Shown here: one piece after another, positions 1-8,234 of the stretch
Layout: every line of letters begins with the position of its first letter
Position numbering within the stretch: position 1 is the stretch's first letter
Assembly: GCA_943370145.1 (NCBI GenBank)
Contig: CALRPY020000090.1
Location: forward strand, 1-12,466
Reading direction: 5' to 3'
DNA: 12,466 nt
From: Ga0077536 sp943370145
GTDB taxonomy: Bacteria; Pseudomonadota; Gammaproteobacteria; Ga0077536
Position numbers and translations under genes: made by a program
Notes under the pieces: generated by a model
Databases searched by the model: none
What the model was told of the DNA's origin: nothing
The model's input: only the letters and a program-made list of their open reading frames with translations

Positions 1-890
1 TGCGCCGCCTCGCGCCGGGTCGCGGGTGGGTGATCACCGCACCCTACCTGTGGCTCGCGCTGTTCTTCATGGCGCCGTTCCTGATCGTGCTGAAGATCTC
101 CTTCGCCGATCAGCTGATGGCCCAGCCGCCCTACTCCGCGCTGCTGGAATGGACTGCGCAGGGCTACCTGACGCTGAAGCTCAACGTCGGCAACTACCTG
201 TTCCTCGCGCGCGACGCGCTGTACTGGACGGCCTACCTGCGCTCGCTCGAGACAGCCTTCTTCTCGGCACTGATCTGCCTGCTCGTCGGCTACCCGATGG
301 CCTACGCGATCGCGCGTGCCGACCCTGCGTGGCGCGGCGTGCTGCTGATGCTGGTGGTGCTGCCGTTCTGGACCTCCTTCCTGCTGCGCGTGTACGCGTG
401 GATCGGCCTGCTGAACAACAATGGCGTCATCAACAACGTGCTGATGGCGCTCGGGCTCATCGACCGGCCCATCGTCATGATGCGCACGAACTTCGCGGTC
501 TACGTCGGGATCGTCTACTCCTACCTGCCGTTCATGATCCTCCCGCTGTACGCGACGCTCGAGAAGCTGGACCAGACCCTCCTCGAAGCCGCCGAGGATC
601 TCGGCTGCCGGCCGTTCCGCGCCTTCCTGTCCATCACCCTGCCCCTGTCGCTGCCGGGCATCATCGCGGGCTTCTCACTCGTGTTCATCCCGGCCCTGGG
701 CGAATTCGTGATCCCGGATCTGCTGGGCGGCACCGAAACGCTGATGATCGGCAAGGTGTTGTGGGACGAGTTCTTCTCGAATCGCGCATGGCCGATCGCC
801 TCGGCGGTCGCGATCGCGATGCTGTCGCTGGTGCTCGTGATCATGGGCTTCCAGCACTGGCTCGAGCGGCGCGCGGAGGCGCGGACATGA
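1..890 (+). CDS. potH: Polyamine ABC transporter permease PotH (5'-truncated by window edge)
   Basis: Inner-membrane permease of a PotFGHI-type putrescine/polyamine importer. It would pair with the next gene product (PotI), a PotG-like ATPase and a PotF-like binding protein. The reading frame is open from base 3 and reads RRLAPGRGWVITAPYLW before the first possible in-window start (GTG at 30), so the true start is upstream. The segment at about 36-100 is the first membrane helix and matches the PotH style PYLWLxLFFxxPFLIVLKISF, followed by a PPY motif near 130. Several further hydrophobic helices follow. The EAA loop that docks on the ATPase is at about 583-665 (EAAEDLGCRPFRAFLSITLP). The stop TGA overlaps the potI ATG (ATGA at 887-890), which implies translational coupling. 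Family assignment is secure. The substrate (putrescine rather than another polyamine) is inferred from family resemblance and the neighbouring agmatine deiminase. Confidence 0.93.
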   Translation, partial: RRLAPGRGWVITAPYLWLALFFMAPFLIVLKISFADQLMAQPPYSALLEWTAQGYLTLKLNVGNYLFLARDALYWTAYLRSLETAFFSALICLLVGYPMAYAIARADPAWRGVLLMLVVLPFWTSFLLRVYAWIGLLNNNGVINNVLMALGLIDRPIVMMRTNFAVYVGIVYSYLPFMILPLYATLEKLDQTLLEAAEDLGCRPFRAFLSITLPLSLPGIIAGFSLVFIPALGEFVIPDLLGGTETLMIGKVLWDEFFSNRAWPIASAVAIAMLSLVLVIMGFQHWLERRAEART

Positions 891-1699
891 GTCGCCGCAC
901 GCACCCGGCACTGCTGGCCTGGCTCGCGGCGGGCTTCGTCTTCCTGTACGTGCCGATCCTCTCCCTCGTCTTGTTCTCGTTCAACCGTTCGAAACTCGTC
1001 ACGGTGTGGGGCGGCTTCTCGACGCGCTGGTACGAGGCGCTGCTGGCCAACGCGCAGATCCTCGACGCCGCGTGGCTGTCGGTGCGGATCGCTGCCGCCA
1101 GCGCGGCGCTCGCGGTGGTTCTGGGCACGCTGGTCGCCGTGTGCCTCGCCCGCTTCGGCCCCTTCCGGGGCCGCGCGCTGCTGGCCGGCCTCGCCACCGC
1201 GCCGCTGGTGATGCCCGAAGTGATCACCGGCCTGTCGCTCCTGCTGCTGTTCGTCGCGCTGGAGCAGGCCGTCGGCTGGCCGGCGGGACGCGGCACACTC
1301 ACGATCATCATTGCGCACACCACCTTTGCGCTGGCCTACGTCGCGGTCGTCGTCCAGTCGCGCCTGACCGGCATGGATCCGTCGATAGAAGAGGCGGCGA
1401 TGGACCTGGGCGCACGACCGGCGAAGGTGTTCTGCGTGATCACGCTGCCGATCATCGCGCCGGCGCTGGTGGCGGGCTTCCTGCTTGCCTTCACGCTGTC
1501 GCTTGACGACCTCGTCATCGCGAGCTTCGTCTCCGGCCCTGGCTCGACGACGCTGCCGATGGTGATCTATTCAAAGGTGCGGCTGGGGCTGTCGCCTGAA
1601 ATCAATGCGCTGGCGACACTCCTGGTGCTGGTGGTGACCATCGGCGTAGGCACTGCCGGTACCATCATGAAGCGCGGCGCACGCAGGAGCGCGCGTTGA
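887..1699 (+). CDS. potI: Polyamine ABC transporter permease PotI
   Basis: Second inner-membrane permease of the PotFGHI-type importer, 270 residues, the usual length for PotI. The N-terminal helix (residues about 7-30) leads into the family-typical stretch LFSFNRSKLVTVWGGFSTRWY. Other typical segments are APLVMPEVITGLSLLLLF and, for the EAA loop, EEAAMDLGARPAKVFCVITLP at about 1387-1449. The C-terminal part LSLDDLVIASFVSGPGSTTLP is also characteristic. The ATG lies inside the potH stop (ATGA), so the two are an operon and probably translated together. A 64-bp gap separates it from the downstream OsmC gene, which may be read from the same transcript. The family is clear; polyamine specificity is inferred. 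Confidence 0.94.
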   Translation: MSRRTHPALLAWLAAGFVFLYVPILSLVLFSFNRSKLVTVWGGFSTRWYEALLANAQILDAAWLSVRIAAASAALAVVLGTLVAVCLARFGPFRGRALLAGLATAPLVMPEVITGLSLLLLFVALEQAVGWPAGRGTLTIIIAHTTFALAYVAVVVQSRLTGMDPSIEEAAMDLGARPAKVFCVITLPIIAPALVAGFLLAFTLSLDDLVIASFVSGPGSTTLPMVIYSKVRLGLSPEINALATLLVLVVTIGVGTAGTIMKRGARRSAR

Positions 1700-1763
1700 C
1701 GCGGGCGCCCAATCCCGGGCCGGGACATGCGGCCGCCCACCACGACAGCACGGGAATCGAAGA

Positions 1764-2147
1764 ATGATCGAAAGCACCGAACAGAACGACGGCTACGTCG
1801 TGCGCTTCACGAACGGCCGCTACACCGCACCGGGTGACATGCCGGTGGAGAAAGGCGGCTTCGGCCAGGGCTTCCGCCCGCACGAACTGCTTGAAGCCGC
1901 ACTCGCGACCTGCCTGACGATGACGGTGCGGATCGCCGCCGAAAAATTCGGCTACCCCCTGACCCGCGCCGTCGCGCGCGTCGAGCTCGACCGCAGCAAC
2001 CCGGCGGCGATCATCCTCAACTGCGCACTGGATCTCGACGGGGAACTCGACGACGCGCAGCGCGCACGGCTGCTGCGCGCCGCCGAGAACTGCCCGGTCG
2101 GCCAGACCCTGGCGCAATTGCAGGGGCTGCGGGTGAGCGCCGCCTGA
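1764..2147 (+). CDS. OsmC-family protein (small, Ohr/OsmC fold)
   Basis: A 127-residue OsmC/Ohr-superfamily protein. Members are usually cytoplasmic thiol-dependent peroxidases acting on organic or lipid hydroperoxides, or proteins of unknown role with the same fold. Both family cysteines are present: Cys50 in ALATCLTMTV, on the central helix, and Cys110 in AENCPVGQTL. The RPHELLEAALATC helix is the typical OsmC signature. It is slightly shorter than classic Ohr/OsmC (about 140 residues) and starts directly at the beta-sheet region. The ATG at 1764 follows only a weak purine-rich stretch (GGGAATCGAAGA). It lies 64 bp after potI in the same direction and ends in a hairpin at 2150-2178. The substrate cannot be told from sequence. 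A second, divergent OsmC-family gene lies at 9665. Confidence 0.88.
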   Translation: MIESTEQNDGYVVRFTNGRYTAPGDMPVEKGGFGQGFRPHELLEAALATCLTMTVRIAAEKFGYPLTRAVARVELDRSNPAAIILNCALDLDGELDDAQRARLLRAAENCPVGQTLAQLQGLRVSAA

Positions 2148-2149
2148 CA

Positions 2150-2178
2150 GGGTGGCAGCCCGCGCTACCGGGCTACCC
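2150..2178 (+). terminator. Strong hairpin directly after the OsmC gene
   Basis: Three bases after the TGA, AGCCCG (2157-2162) pairs perfectly with CGGGCT (2169-2174) around a 6-nt loop. The stem is extended by GGGT/ACCC with a 3-nt bulge (2154-2156). There is no T-run after it, so it is not a classical intrinsic terminator. It may be a Rho-associated or mRNA-stabilising 3' end for the potHI-osmC transcript. Confidence 0.45.
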
Positions 2179-2428
2179 GAGCGAGGCGTGGTTGCAGGCC
2201 GCGGGTCACGCAGGGGAGTTCGCCACCGGCAGGGCCGAAGGAGATCGGTTGATGGAACGCCGGCCGCGAGACGCCGCCCGGACTGGCGGCCCCGGCGCTG
2301 GAAGATCGTCGATCGCCGCAGCGAACGTCGACGGCGCGTCACCCTGCCGGGCGGGCGCCCGCCCGCCTGGGCTTATCCTCGGCGACGTGGCGGCCGAGCG
2401 TGCTCGGGCCGGGCCGTGGCCCCTGCGA
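2179..2428. other. Convergent non-coding junction with a perfect GC palindrome
   Basis: About 250 bp lie between the hairpin after the OsmC gene (+) and the end of the monooxygenase gene (-). Open frames crossing it are shadows without a good start or any recognisable protein. The one structural feature is an 18-bp perfect palindrome at 2348-2365 (C-GGGCGGGC-GCCCGCCC-G). It could fold as a hairpin at the 3' end of the minus-strand transcript, but no T-run follows on either strand. Confidence 0.4.
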
Positions 2429-4048
2429 TCAGCTGAACACCGACTCGGAATAACCCTCCGCGGCGACCTTGTCGCAGGCGTGGCGATAGGTGCTGGCACC
2501 ACCCACGTAAGCAAGCAGGCGATGCTGCTTGCCCTCGATGTTGGTGCCCATGTACCAGGACCTGGTCTGCGGCACGAGGGTGGCGTTGGCGAGTTCGTCG
2601 TGATGCTCGCCCCAGCGCGCTTCGGCTTCGGCGGTCGGTTCGATCGCCTTGCGGCCCTGCCTGCGGGTGTAGTCGATGCAGTCGGTGATCCAGTCGGCCT
2701 GCTGCTGCGAGCAGGTGGGCACGTTGCAGAATGCCGCGGCCGGCGACAGCGGGGCCATGATCATGAACAGGTTCGGGAAGCCGTGAACCTGCAGGCCCAT
2801 CCACGTATGAACGCCGTCGCGCGCCCAGGTCTCGCGTAGCGAAAGGCCGTCGCGACCGCGAATGTCGATGGCCGTCAGCGCACCGGTACCCGCGTCGAAC
2901 CCGGTGGCGAAGATCATCATGTCCAGCGGATGCTCGCCACTGGCGGTCTTGATGCCGGTGGCGGTGAAGCGCTCGATGGGGTCTTCGTTGGTATCGATAA
3001 GCCGCACGTTGGGCTGGTTGTAGACCTCGAAATAATTGGTTTCCAGCGGCACGCGACGGGTGCCAAAGCCGTAGTCCTTCGGGCAGAGCTTCTCGGCCGT
3101 GACCGGATCCTTCACCCGCTCGCGAATGCGCGCGCGGACGAACGCCGAGACATAATCATTGACCTTCTGGTCGGCGAAGAGCTCGCCATACGCGCCCACC
3201 CAGAACTTCAGCGAGCCGTCATTCCAATATTCCCACAGCCGCGCTTCGCGCTGGGCGGGGGTGAGGTCGTCGAACTTCACGGTGCCAAAGTCGTAGTCAT
3301 TGCCGGTGAAGGTGTTGTGCACCAGTGCCTTCATTTCCGGATAGCGCTGGCGCAGTTCGGCCATCCGGGCGGCGTCGTAGCGCGGATTCTTCATCGGAAT
3401 GGCATAGGTTGCCGTGCGCTGGAACACCGTCAGGTGCCCGACCTGCGGGGCGATGGTCTGGATGACCTGGATGCCCGTCGCGCCGGTGCCCATGATGCCC
3501 ACCCGTTTCCCGCTGAAATCCACCGGCTCGTGCGGCCAGCGACCGGTGTGGAAGGACTGGCCGGCAAAATGCTCATAACCGGCAAGCTTCGGGATCTGCG
3601 GCGAGGACAGCCCGCCGGTCGCCATCACCAGGAACTGCGCTTCGAACCGCTCGCCGCCGGTGGTGCTGACGGTCCAGGTGCCAGTCGCTTCATCGAACAC
3701 GGTGGTGGCAACGCGCGTGTTGAACTGGATGTCGCGGCGCAGATCGAACTTGTCGGCAACGTGGTTCAGGTAACGCTCGGTTTCCGGCTGGGCGGGAAAG
3801 CGCTCGCTCCAGTTCCACTCGTTCAGGAGTTCATCGGAAAACCAGTATTGATAGCACTCGGCCGTGGAGTCACAGCGCGCGCCCGGATAGCGGTTCCAGT
3901 ACCAGGTCCCGGCCACGCCGGAGCCTGCTTCGAACACGCGGACCGACAGACCGCGCTCGCGCAGCTTGTGGAGTTGATACAGGCCGGATAGACCGGCGCC
4001 CACCACGATGGCGTCATAACGGGCGGGTGAGGACGGTGCAGCGTTCAC
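2429..4048 (-). CDS. Baeyer-Villiger-type flavin-containing monooxygenase
   Basis: A 539-residue class B flavoprotein monooxygenase. Members use FAD, NADPH and O2 to insert oxygen next to a ketone carbonyl (ketone to ester or lactone) or to oxygenate N or S. Visible elements are the FAD dinucleotide-binding site GAGLSG (residues 17-22), the early BVMO stretch GTWYWNRYPGARCD (47-60), the BVMO fingerprint FAGQSFHTGRWP (161-172; pattern FxGxxxHxxxWP) and the NADPH-binding GTGATG (187-192). The length is typical of cyclohexanone/cycloalkanone monooxygenases. The start is GTG at 4048, preceded by GAGAGGAG with a 5-nt gap, an unusually good ribosome site. Codon use looks less GC-extreme than in the flanking genes (for example AT-containing third positions around 3170-3240), which fits acquisition. 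It lies 142 bp downstream of aguA on the same strand but has no obvious role in polyamine metabolism. The substrate is unknown. Confidence 0.9.
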   Translation of the reverse strand: MNAAPSSPARYDAIVVGAGLSGLYQLHKLRERGLSVRVFEAGSGVAGTWYWNRYPGARCDSTAECYQYWFSDELLNEWNWSERFPAQPETERYLNHVADKFDLRRDIQFNTRVATTVFDEATGTWTVSTTGGERFEAQFLVMATGGLSSPQIPKLAGYEHFAGQSFHTGRWPHEPVDFSGKRVGIMGTGATGIQVIQTIAPQVGHLTVFQRTATYAIPMKNPRYDAARMAELRQRYPEMKALVHNTFTGNDYDFGTVKFDDLTPAQREARLWEYWNDGSLKFWVGAYGELFADQKVNDYVSAFVRARIRERVKDPVTAEKLCPKDYGFGTRRVPLETNYFEVYNQPNVRLIDTNEDPIERFTATGIKTASGEHPLDMMIFATGFDAGTGALTAIDIRGRDGLSLRETWARDGVHTWMGLQVHGFPNLFMIMAPLSPAAAFCNVPTCSQQQADWITDCIDYTRRQGRKAIEPTAEAEARWGEHHDELANATLVPQTRSWYMGTNIEGKQHRLLAYVGGASTYRHACDKVAAEGYSESVFS

Positions 4049-4190
4049 AAAAATCTCCTCTCAGTTGAAACCGCGAACAGTCAGGGGATCCGCGCTCCGG
4101 CGCGCAGCGGAGGCTGCGGGATTCCGGATGGACGCGATGATGGACATTGTCATCAAGCCGGTTCCATGCAGCGCGCCGCCGCCGGACGCA
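4049..4190 (-). promoter_or_regulatory. Leader/upstream region of the monooxygenase with an inverted repeat
   Basis: This 142-bp gap holds the AGGAGA ribosome site (4054-4059, read on the minus strand) and two dyads. One is a bulged inverted repeat at 4138-4155 (TGAT-g-GACA / TGTCATCA around a single T), which could be an operator. The other is a hairpin at 4103-4118 (CGCAGC-GGAG-GCTGCG). On the minus strand TTGATG overlaps the first dyad, but no convincing -10 sits at the right distance. The promoter is therefore a guess. The hairpin could instead mark the 3' end of aguA. Confidence 0.3.
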
Positions 4191-5297
4191 TCACGCCGGC
4201 TGCTGCTGCGTGATGCAGTGGACGTTGCCGCCGCCGAAGAGGATTTCACGGCCCGGCACCAGGCGCACGTCGCGTGCCGGGAATTGCTCGGCGAGCATGG
4301 CGGCGGCGCGCTCGTCGTGCGGGTCGCCGAAGGACGGCACGATCACGGCGCCGTTGCAGATCAGGAAATTGACGTAGGACGCGGCGAGCCGCGCCCCGCC
4401 CCTGCGGACGTGCGTGCCGGCGACACGCTCGATCTCGTCGGCCTCGTCGTCGCTCATCATCACCGGGTGGGCCGGAATCGGCAGCTTCACGATGTCCAGG
4501 GTCCGGCCGCGCGCGTCGCGCATGCCGCGTAGACGCGCATACGCGTCCTGCGAGACCGGATACTGCGGATCCTGCGGATCGTCCGTCCACGCGAGGGCGA
4601 CGACGCCGGGGCGCAGAAAGCAGCACAGGTTGTCGACGTGGCCGTCGGTCTCGTCGTTCACGATCCCACGGTCGAGCCACAACACGCTGGACACGCCGAG
4701 GTAGTCCCGCAGGTGCTGCTCGATCTGCGCGCGACTCAGACCCGGGTTGCGATTCGGATTGAGCAGGCACTCTTCCGTCGTGAGGCAGGTTCCTTCGCCG
4801 TCGACGTGTATTGCGCCGCCCTCGAGCACCAGCGGCGCGCGATAGCGGACCACGCGCTCGATCTCCGCGACCTTGGCGGCGACGAGATCGTCGGCGTCCC
4901 AGCGCGCGTAGAGGCCGCCCTGCAGCCCGCCCCAGGCATTGAACACCCAGTCGACGGCACGCACCTCGCCGGTTGCCGGATGGCGCACGAAGGTGGGGCC
5001 GGTGTCGCGCATCCACGCATCGTCCGTCGTCAGTTCGACGAGGCGCACGGTGGGCACGAGCAGGCTGCGGGCCTGCTCGAAACGGCGATGGGACACCCCC
5101 ATGGTCACCGGTTGGTATTCGGCGATCGTGTTCGCGACCCGCGCGAACGCGTGCTGCGCCGGCGCGGCGTCCAGCCGCCAGTTGTCCGGCCGCTCGGGCC
5201 AGATCATCCAGACCTGGGCCTGTGGCGACCACTCCGCCGGCATCCCGAATCCATGCGCGGCGGGGGTGCTGTCCGATAGCCTGTGCATGTGTTCCAT
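4191..5297 (-). CDS. aguA: Agmatine deiminase
   Basis: Hydrolyses agmatine to N-carbamoylputrescine and ammonia, the first step of arginine-decarboxylase-derived putrescine formation; cytoplasmic, PAD-type guanidino-deiminase family. The protein has the family start region GFGMPAEWSPQAQVWMIWPERPDNWR (in two parts: residues 16-30 and 30-41), the catalytic-region motif DDAWMRDTGPTF (92-103), EGGAIHVDGEGTCLTTEECLLNPNRNP in the middle (split by the family's conserved EGG), GHVDNLCCF, and the nucleophile cysteine Cys361 in GGGNVHCITQQ near the C-terminus. Starting at ATG 5297 gives 368 residues, matching the family. An in-frame ATG at 5363 would add 22 non-conserved residues, and ATG 5288 would remove three. 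It is divergent from the aminotransferase operon. The usual partner aguB is not in the window. The enzyme call is firm; the exact start is not. Confidence 0.95.
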   Translation of the reverse strand: MEHMHRLSDSTPAAHGFGMPAEWSPQAQVWMIWPERPDNWRLDAAPAQHAFARVANTIAEYQPVTMGVSHRRFEQARSLLVPTVRLVELTTDDAWMRDTGPTFVRHPATGEVRAVDWVFNAWGGLQGGLYARWDADDLVAAKVAEIERVVRYRAPLVLEGGAIHVDGEGTCLTTEECLLNPNRNPGLSRAQIEQHLRDYLGVSSVLWLDRGIVNDETDGHVDNLCCFLRPGVVALAWTDDPQDPQYPVSQDAYARLRGMRDARGRTLDIVKLPIPAHPVMMSDDEADEIERVAGTHVRRGGARLAASYVNFLICNGAVIVPSFGDPHDERAAAMLAEQFPARDVRLVPGREILFGGGNVHCITQQQPA

Positions 5298-5419
5298 GGT
5301 AGCCCCATGCACGGTGATCGAGAACCGTCCGGCGCCCTTCTCCCGCGGCGTCCGCGCCTTCATGGCGGGATTCCAGGCCTTTCCGCATTATCATGTGCGG
5401 CATGAATGGAGCCTCGTCC
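5298..5419. promoter_or_regulatory. Divergent intergenic region between aguA and the aminotransferase operon
   Basis: About 120 bp must carry the promoters for both directions if they are separately transcribed. The only AT-rich stretch is CATTATCAT at 5386-5394. It reads as TGATAAT on the minus strand, a plausible -10 for aguA, and as TATCAT on the plus strand, but neither has a recognisable -35 at 16-18 bp. If ATG 5363 were the aguA start the region shrinks to about 56 bp. A shared regulator is likely from the geometry only. Confidence 0.3.
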
Positions 5420-6787
5420 ATGCCCGCGCCAACCGTGGTGACTGCGCTGCTGGCGCGTGAACGCGCGCGCTACGAGCACGCGAATCCGGTGTCCGCGCGC
5501 CTTGCCGCCGAGACCGGGGCGCACTGGTTCGCCGGGACACCGATGCACTGGATGACGGACTGGCGACTGCCCTTTCCGCTGGGCGTGCGCGAGGCGCGCG
5601 GGGCGCGCATGGTGGACGTCGACGGGCACGTCTACAGCGACTTCTGCCTCGGTGACACCGCGGCGATGTTCGGGCACAGCCCGCCCGCAGTCGCCGACGC
5701 CATCGCCACACAGGCGACACGCGGCCTGGCGACGATGCTGCCGACTGCCGACGCGGCCTGGGTCGGCGCAGAGCTTGCGCGACGCTTCGGCCTGCCCGTG
5801 TGGCAGATCGCGACGACGGCGTCGGACGCGAACCGCTTCCTGCTGCGCTGGGCCCGCGCGGTGACGGGGCGCCGCGTGATGCTCGTGTTCGACGGCTGCT
5901 ATCACGGCGCGGTCGACGACGCGCAGGTGCGCCTGGAGGATGGACGCACCCGCCATGCCCCGGGGCTGCTGGGACAGGCGGGCGACCTCACCGCGAGCAC
6001 GCGCGTCGTCGAGTTCAATGACATCGAGGCGCTCGCCGCGGCCCTCGCCGCCAACGACGTCGCCGCCGTGCTGTGCGAGCCGGCGATGACCAACGCCGGC
6101 ATGATTCTGCCCGACCCCGCTTTCCACGCCGCGCTGCGCGCGCTGACCCGCCGTCACGACACGCTGCTGATCGTCGACGAGACGCACACCCTGGGCGCCG
6201 GCCCAGGCGGCTGCACACAAGCCTTCGGGCTCGAGCCCGATGCACTCGTGATCGGCAAGGCAATCGCCGGCGGCCTGGCCTGCGCGGTCTACGGCGTCAC
6301 GGCTGCGCTCGCCGCGCGCATGCAGGAGGCCTGGACCCGCGCGGGCCCCGGCCGCACCGGCATCGGCACCACGCTGTCGGGCAATCCGCTGCAGCTCGCC
6401 GCGCTGCGCGCGAACCTCGCCCAGGTGATGACCGACGACGCCTATGCGACGATGCACGCGCAGGCCACGCGGCTCGCCGCGGGCCTGCGTGCGGTCTTCG
6501 CGCGCCATGATCTCGAGTGGTCGGTGACGCAGCTCGGGGCGCGCTGCGAATTCAGGTGCGGCGCCACGCCGCCGCGCACCGCGCGGGCCGCGGAAGCCGG
6601 CACGGACCCGGCGCTCGAGCGCCTGCTGCATCTGTACCTGCTGAATCGCGGCATCGTCATCAGCCCGTTCCACAACATGCTGCTGACCAGTCCCGCGACC
6701 ACCGTTGACGACGTGCACGCGCTGCTCGATGCGCTCGACGGCTGTCTCTTCGAGCTCGCGCACGCCGCAACACAACCACCACCATGA
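5420..6787 (+). CDS. Class III PLP aminotransferase (glutamate-1-semialdehyde-aminomutase-like)
   Basis: A fold-type I PLP enzyme of the class III (omega/ornithine) aminotransferase family, nearest in style to the GSA-aminomutase-like 'aspartate aminotransferase family' proteins. It would transfer an amino group between an amine or amino acid and an oxoacid. Visible motifs are GxxxxHxPPAVADAI at about 85-95, the YHG PLP-ring segment (161-163), VDETHTLGAGPGG with the pyridine-N-binding Asp253, and the Schiff-base lysine Lys280 in VIGKAIAGGL. The substrate/cofactor loop GTTLSGNPLQLAALRANL follows. The chosen start, ATG 5420, has GGAG 8 nt upstream and gives 455 residues. In-frame ATGs at 5393 and 5402 lack a good ribosome site. 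It is the first gene of a run with the GS-like ligase and sdaA, and is divergent from aguA. A polyamine-derived substrate is inferred from context only. Confidence 0.9.
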   Translation: MPAPTVVTALLARERARYEHANPVSARLAAETGAHWFAGTPMHWMTDWRLPFPLGVREARGARMVDVDGHVYSDFCLGDTAAMFGHSPPAVADAIATQATRGLATMLPTADAAWVGAELARRFGLPVWQIATTASDANRFLLRWARAVTGRRVMLVFDGCYHGAVDDAQVRLEDGRTRHAPGLLGQAGDLTASTRVVEFNDIEALAAALAANDVAAVLCEPAMTNAGMILPDPAFHAALRALTRRHDTLLIVDETHTLGAGPGGCTQAFGLEPDALVIGKAIAGGLACAVYGVTAALAARMQEAWTRAGPGRTGIGTTLSGNPLQLAALRANLAQVMTDDAYATMHAQATRLAAGLRAVFARHDLEWSVTQLGARCEFRCGATPPRTARAAEAGTDPALERLLHLYLLNRGIVISPFHNMLLTSPATTVDDVHALLDALDGCLFELAHAATQPPP

Positions 6788-6869
6788 CGACCGTCGGTCC
6801 GGCGCAGGGCCGGCAGCTGCCGCGGGCGCGAACGCACCCCCGGCCGCCTCTTCGCTTCGGAGCAAGATC
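6788..6869 (+). other. Spacer between aminotransferase and GS-like genes
   Basis: This 82-bp spacer carries a small dyad GACC-GTC-GGTC (near 6789-6799), a 12-bp palindrome CGGCAGCTGCCG (6811-6822) and the GGAG ribosome site at 6859-6862. No promoter was recognised. The dyads could tune expression within the operon. Confidence 0.3.
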
Positions 6870-8234
6870 ATGAACCCGCATCGCGCATCTCCCGAGGAAG
6901 CCACCGAATTCCTCGCCCGCAATCCCGATATCCGGCATATCCAGATGATGCTGGTCGACAACAACGGCGTCCTGCGCGGGAAATCGCTGCGGCCCTCCGA
7001 ACTGCCCGCGCTGTATGCCCAGGGCCGGCCTCTGCCGAGTTCCATGGCGGCACTGACCCTCGGCGGCGATGACGCCGACAACACCGGCCTGCTGTGGGAG
7101 GTCGGGGACATGGACTGCATCGCCTATCCGGTGCCGGGCACGCTGGTGCGCACGCCCTGGCTGGCCGCGCCGACCGCGCAGGTGCTCGTGATGTTCGACC
7201 CGGAGCTGGGCATACCCGCCGCGGCCGCCGACCCGCGGCTCCTCGCGCTGCGCATGGTCGAACGTCTGCGCGCACGCCGCATGAATCCCGTGATGGCGGT
7301 GGAGCTCGAGTTCTACCTGCTGGACGGCGCGGACCCGCGCCGCCGTCCACCGCTGCCGGTCGCGCCGCGCGGCGAACAGCCGCACGTCTACAGCATCGAC
7401 GAGGTCGAGGCGCTCGCGCCCTTCTTCGACGAGCTCTACCGCGCCTGCGACGAGCAGGGGCTGCCGGCGGAAACGGCCATCTCGGAATTCGGCCCGGGCC
7501 AGCTGGAAATCACGCTGACGCATCGCGCCGAGGCGCTGCGCGCGCTCGACGAGGCGGTGCTCTACCGGCGGCTGGTGAAGGGTGTAGCCGCCAGGCACGG
7601 TTATCTCGCCTGCTTCATGGCGAAGCCCTTCGCCAGTCACGCGGGTTCAGGCACGCACCTGCACCTGAGCCTGGCGGACGACGCGGGCCGCAATCTGTTC
7701 GCCGACGCAGACCCCGCCGGCACACCGCTGCTGCGCCACGCGATCGGCGGCATGGCCGAGACGGCGGCCGACATGATGGCGCTGTTCGCGCCGCACGCGA
7801 ATTCATATCGCCGCTTCTGCGCGAACAGCTATGCGCCGCTGTTCCCGACCTGGGGCATCAACAACCGGACCGTATCCATGCGTGTGCCGACCGGGCCTTC
7901 GGACTCGCGGCACATCGAGCACCGGATCTGCGGCGCGGACGCCAATGCCTATCTTGCGGCCGCCGCGGTGCTTGCCGGCACTGACCACGGCCTGGACCAG
8001 GAAATCGATCCCGGCGCGCCGGTCGCCGGCGACGGCTACCAGGTCACCGACGCGCCGCCGCTGCCCGTGCACTGGCCACTCGCCATCGAGCGCTTCGCGC
8101 AATCGGCGATCGCGCGCGAATATTTCGGCAAGCGCTTCGTCGAGATCTACGCCGCGGTGAAACGCAGCGAGTCGCAGCGTTATTTCAGCGAAATCACGCA
8201 CCAGGACTACGACTGGTACCTGCAGACGGTGTGA
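6870..8234 (+). CDS. Glutamine synthetase family protein, probable gamma-glutamyl-amine ligase
   Basis: A 454-residue member of the glutamine synthetase fold (beta-grasp plus catalytic domain). It would make an ATP-dependent gamma-glutamyl amide. Conserved GS elements are VELEFYL (144-150) with metal-binding glutamates, GPGQLEI (208-214), GSGTHLHLS (259-267) with the catalytic-site histidine, NNRTVSMRVP (331-340) and RHIEHRICGADANAYLAAAAVLAG (347-370, in two overlapping parts). The last two resemble PuuA-type gamma-glutamylpolyamine synthetases more than housekeeping GlnA, and the adenylylation-site region of GlnA is absent. The start at ATG 6870 is supported by GGAG 7 nt upstream; the longer open frame upstream overlaps the aminotransferase and is not real. 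The stop overlaps the sdaA start (GTGA). Lying with aguA, an aminotransferase and potHI, it likely glutamylates a polyamine, but the amine substrate is inferred. Related ligases act on ethanolamine or aromatic amines. Confidence 0.9.
   Translation: MNPHRASPEEATEFLARNPDIRHIQMMLVDNNGVLRGKSLRPSELPALYAQGRPLPSSMAALTLGGDDADNTGLLWEVGDMDCIAYPVPGTLVRTPWLAAPTAQVLVMFDPELGIPAAAADPRLLALRMVERLRARRMNPVMAVELEFYLLDGADPRRRPPLPVAPRGEQPHVYSIDEVEALAPFFDELYRACDEQGLPAETAISEFGPGQLEITLTHRAEALRALDEAVLYRRLVKGVAARHGYLACFMAKPFASHAGSGTHLHLSLADDAGRNLFADADPAGTPLLRHAIGGMAETAADMMALFAPHANSYRRFCANSYAPLFPTWGINNRTVSMRVPTGPSDSRHIEHRICGADANAYLAAAAVLAGTDHGLDQEIDPGAPVAGDGYQVTDAPPLPVHWPLAIERFAQSAIAREYFGKRFVEIYAAVKRSESQRYFSEITHQDYDWYLQTV

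Noticed and set aside
26..1699. A 557-residue open frame spanning potH and potI
   Set aside because: Its first half is an out-of-frame, Arg/Ala-rich shadow of potH. Only the part from 887 is real, and that is potI.
5091..5101. Extra copy of the GGGACACCC motif inside aguA
   Set aside because: Only about nine bases match, it encodes conserved AguA residues, and the CTGAAC and CACC parts are missing; chance.
6705..6869. N-terminal extension of the GS-like protein
   Set aside because: It overlaps the aminotransferase end out of frame and encodes a low-complexity Ser/His/Ala stretch. The GGAG-preceded ATG at 6870 fits the family.
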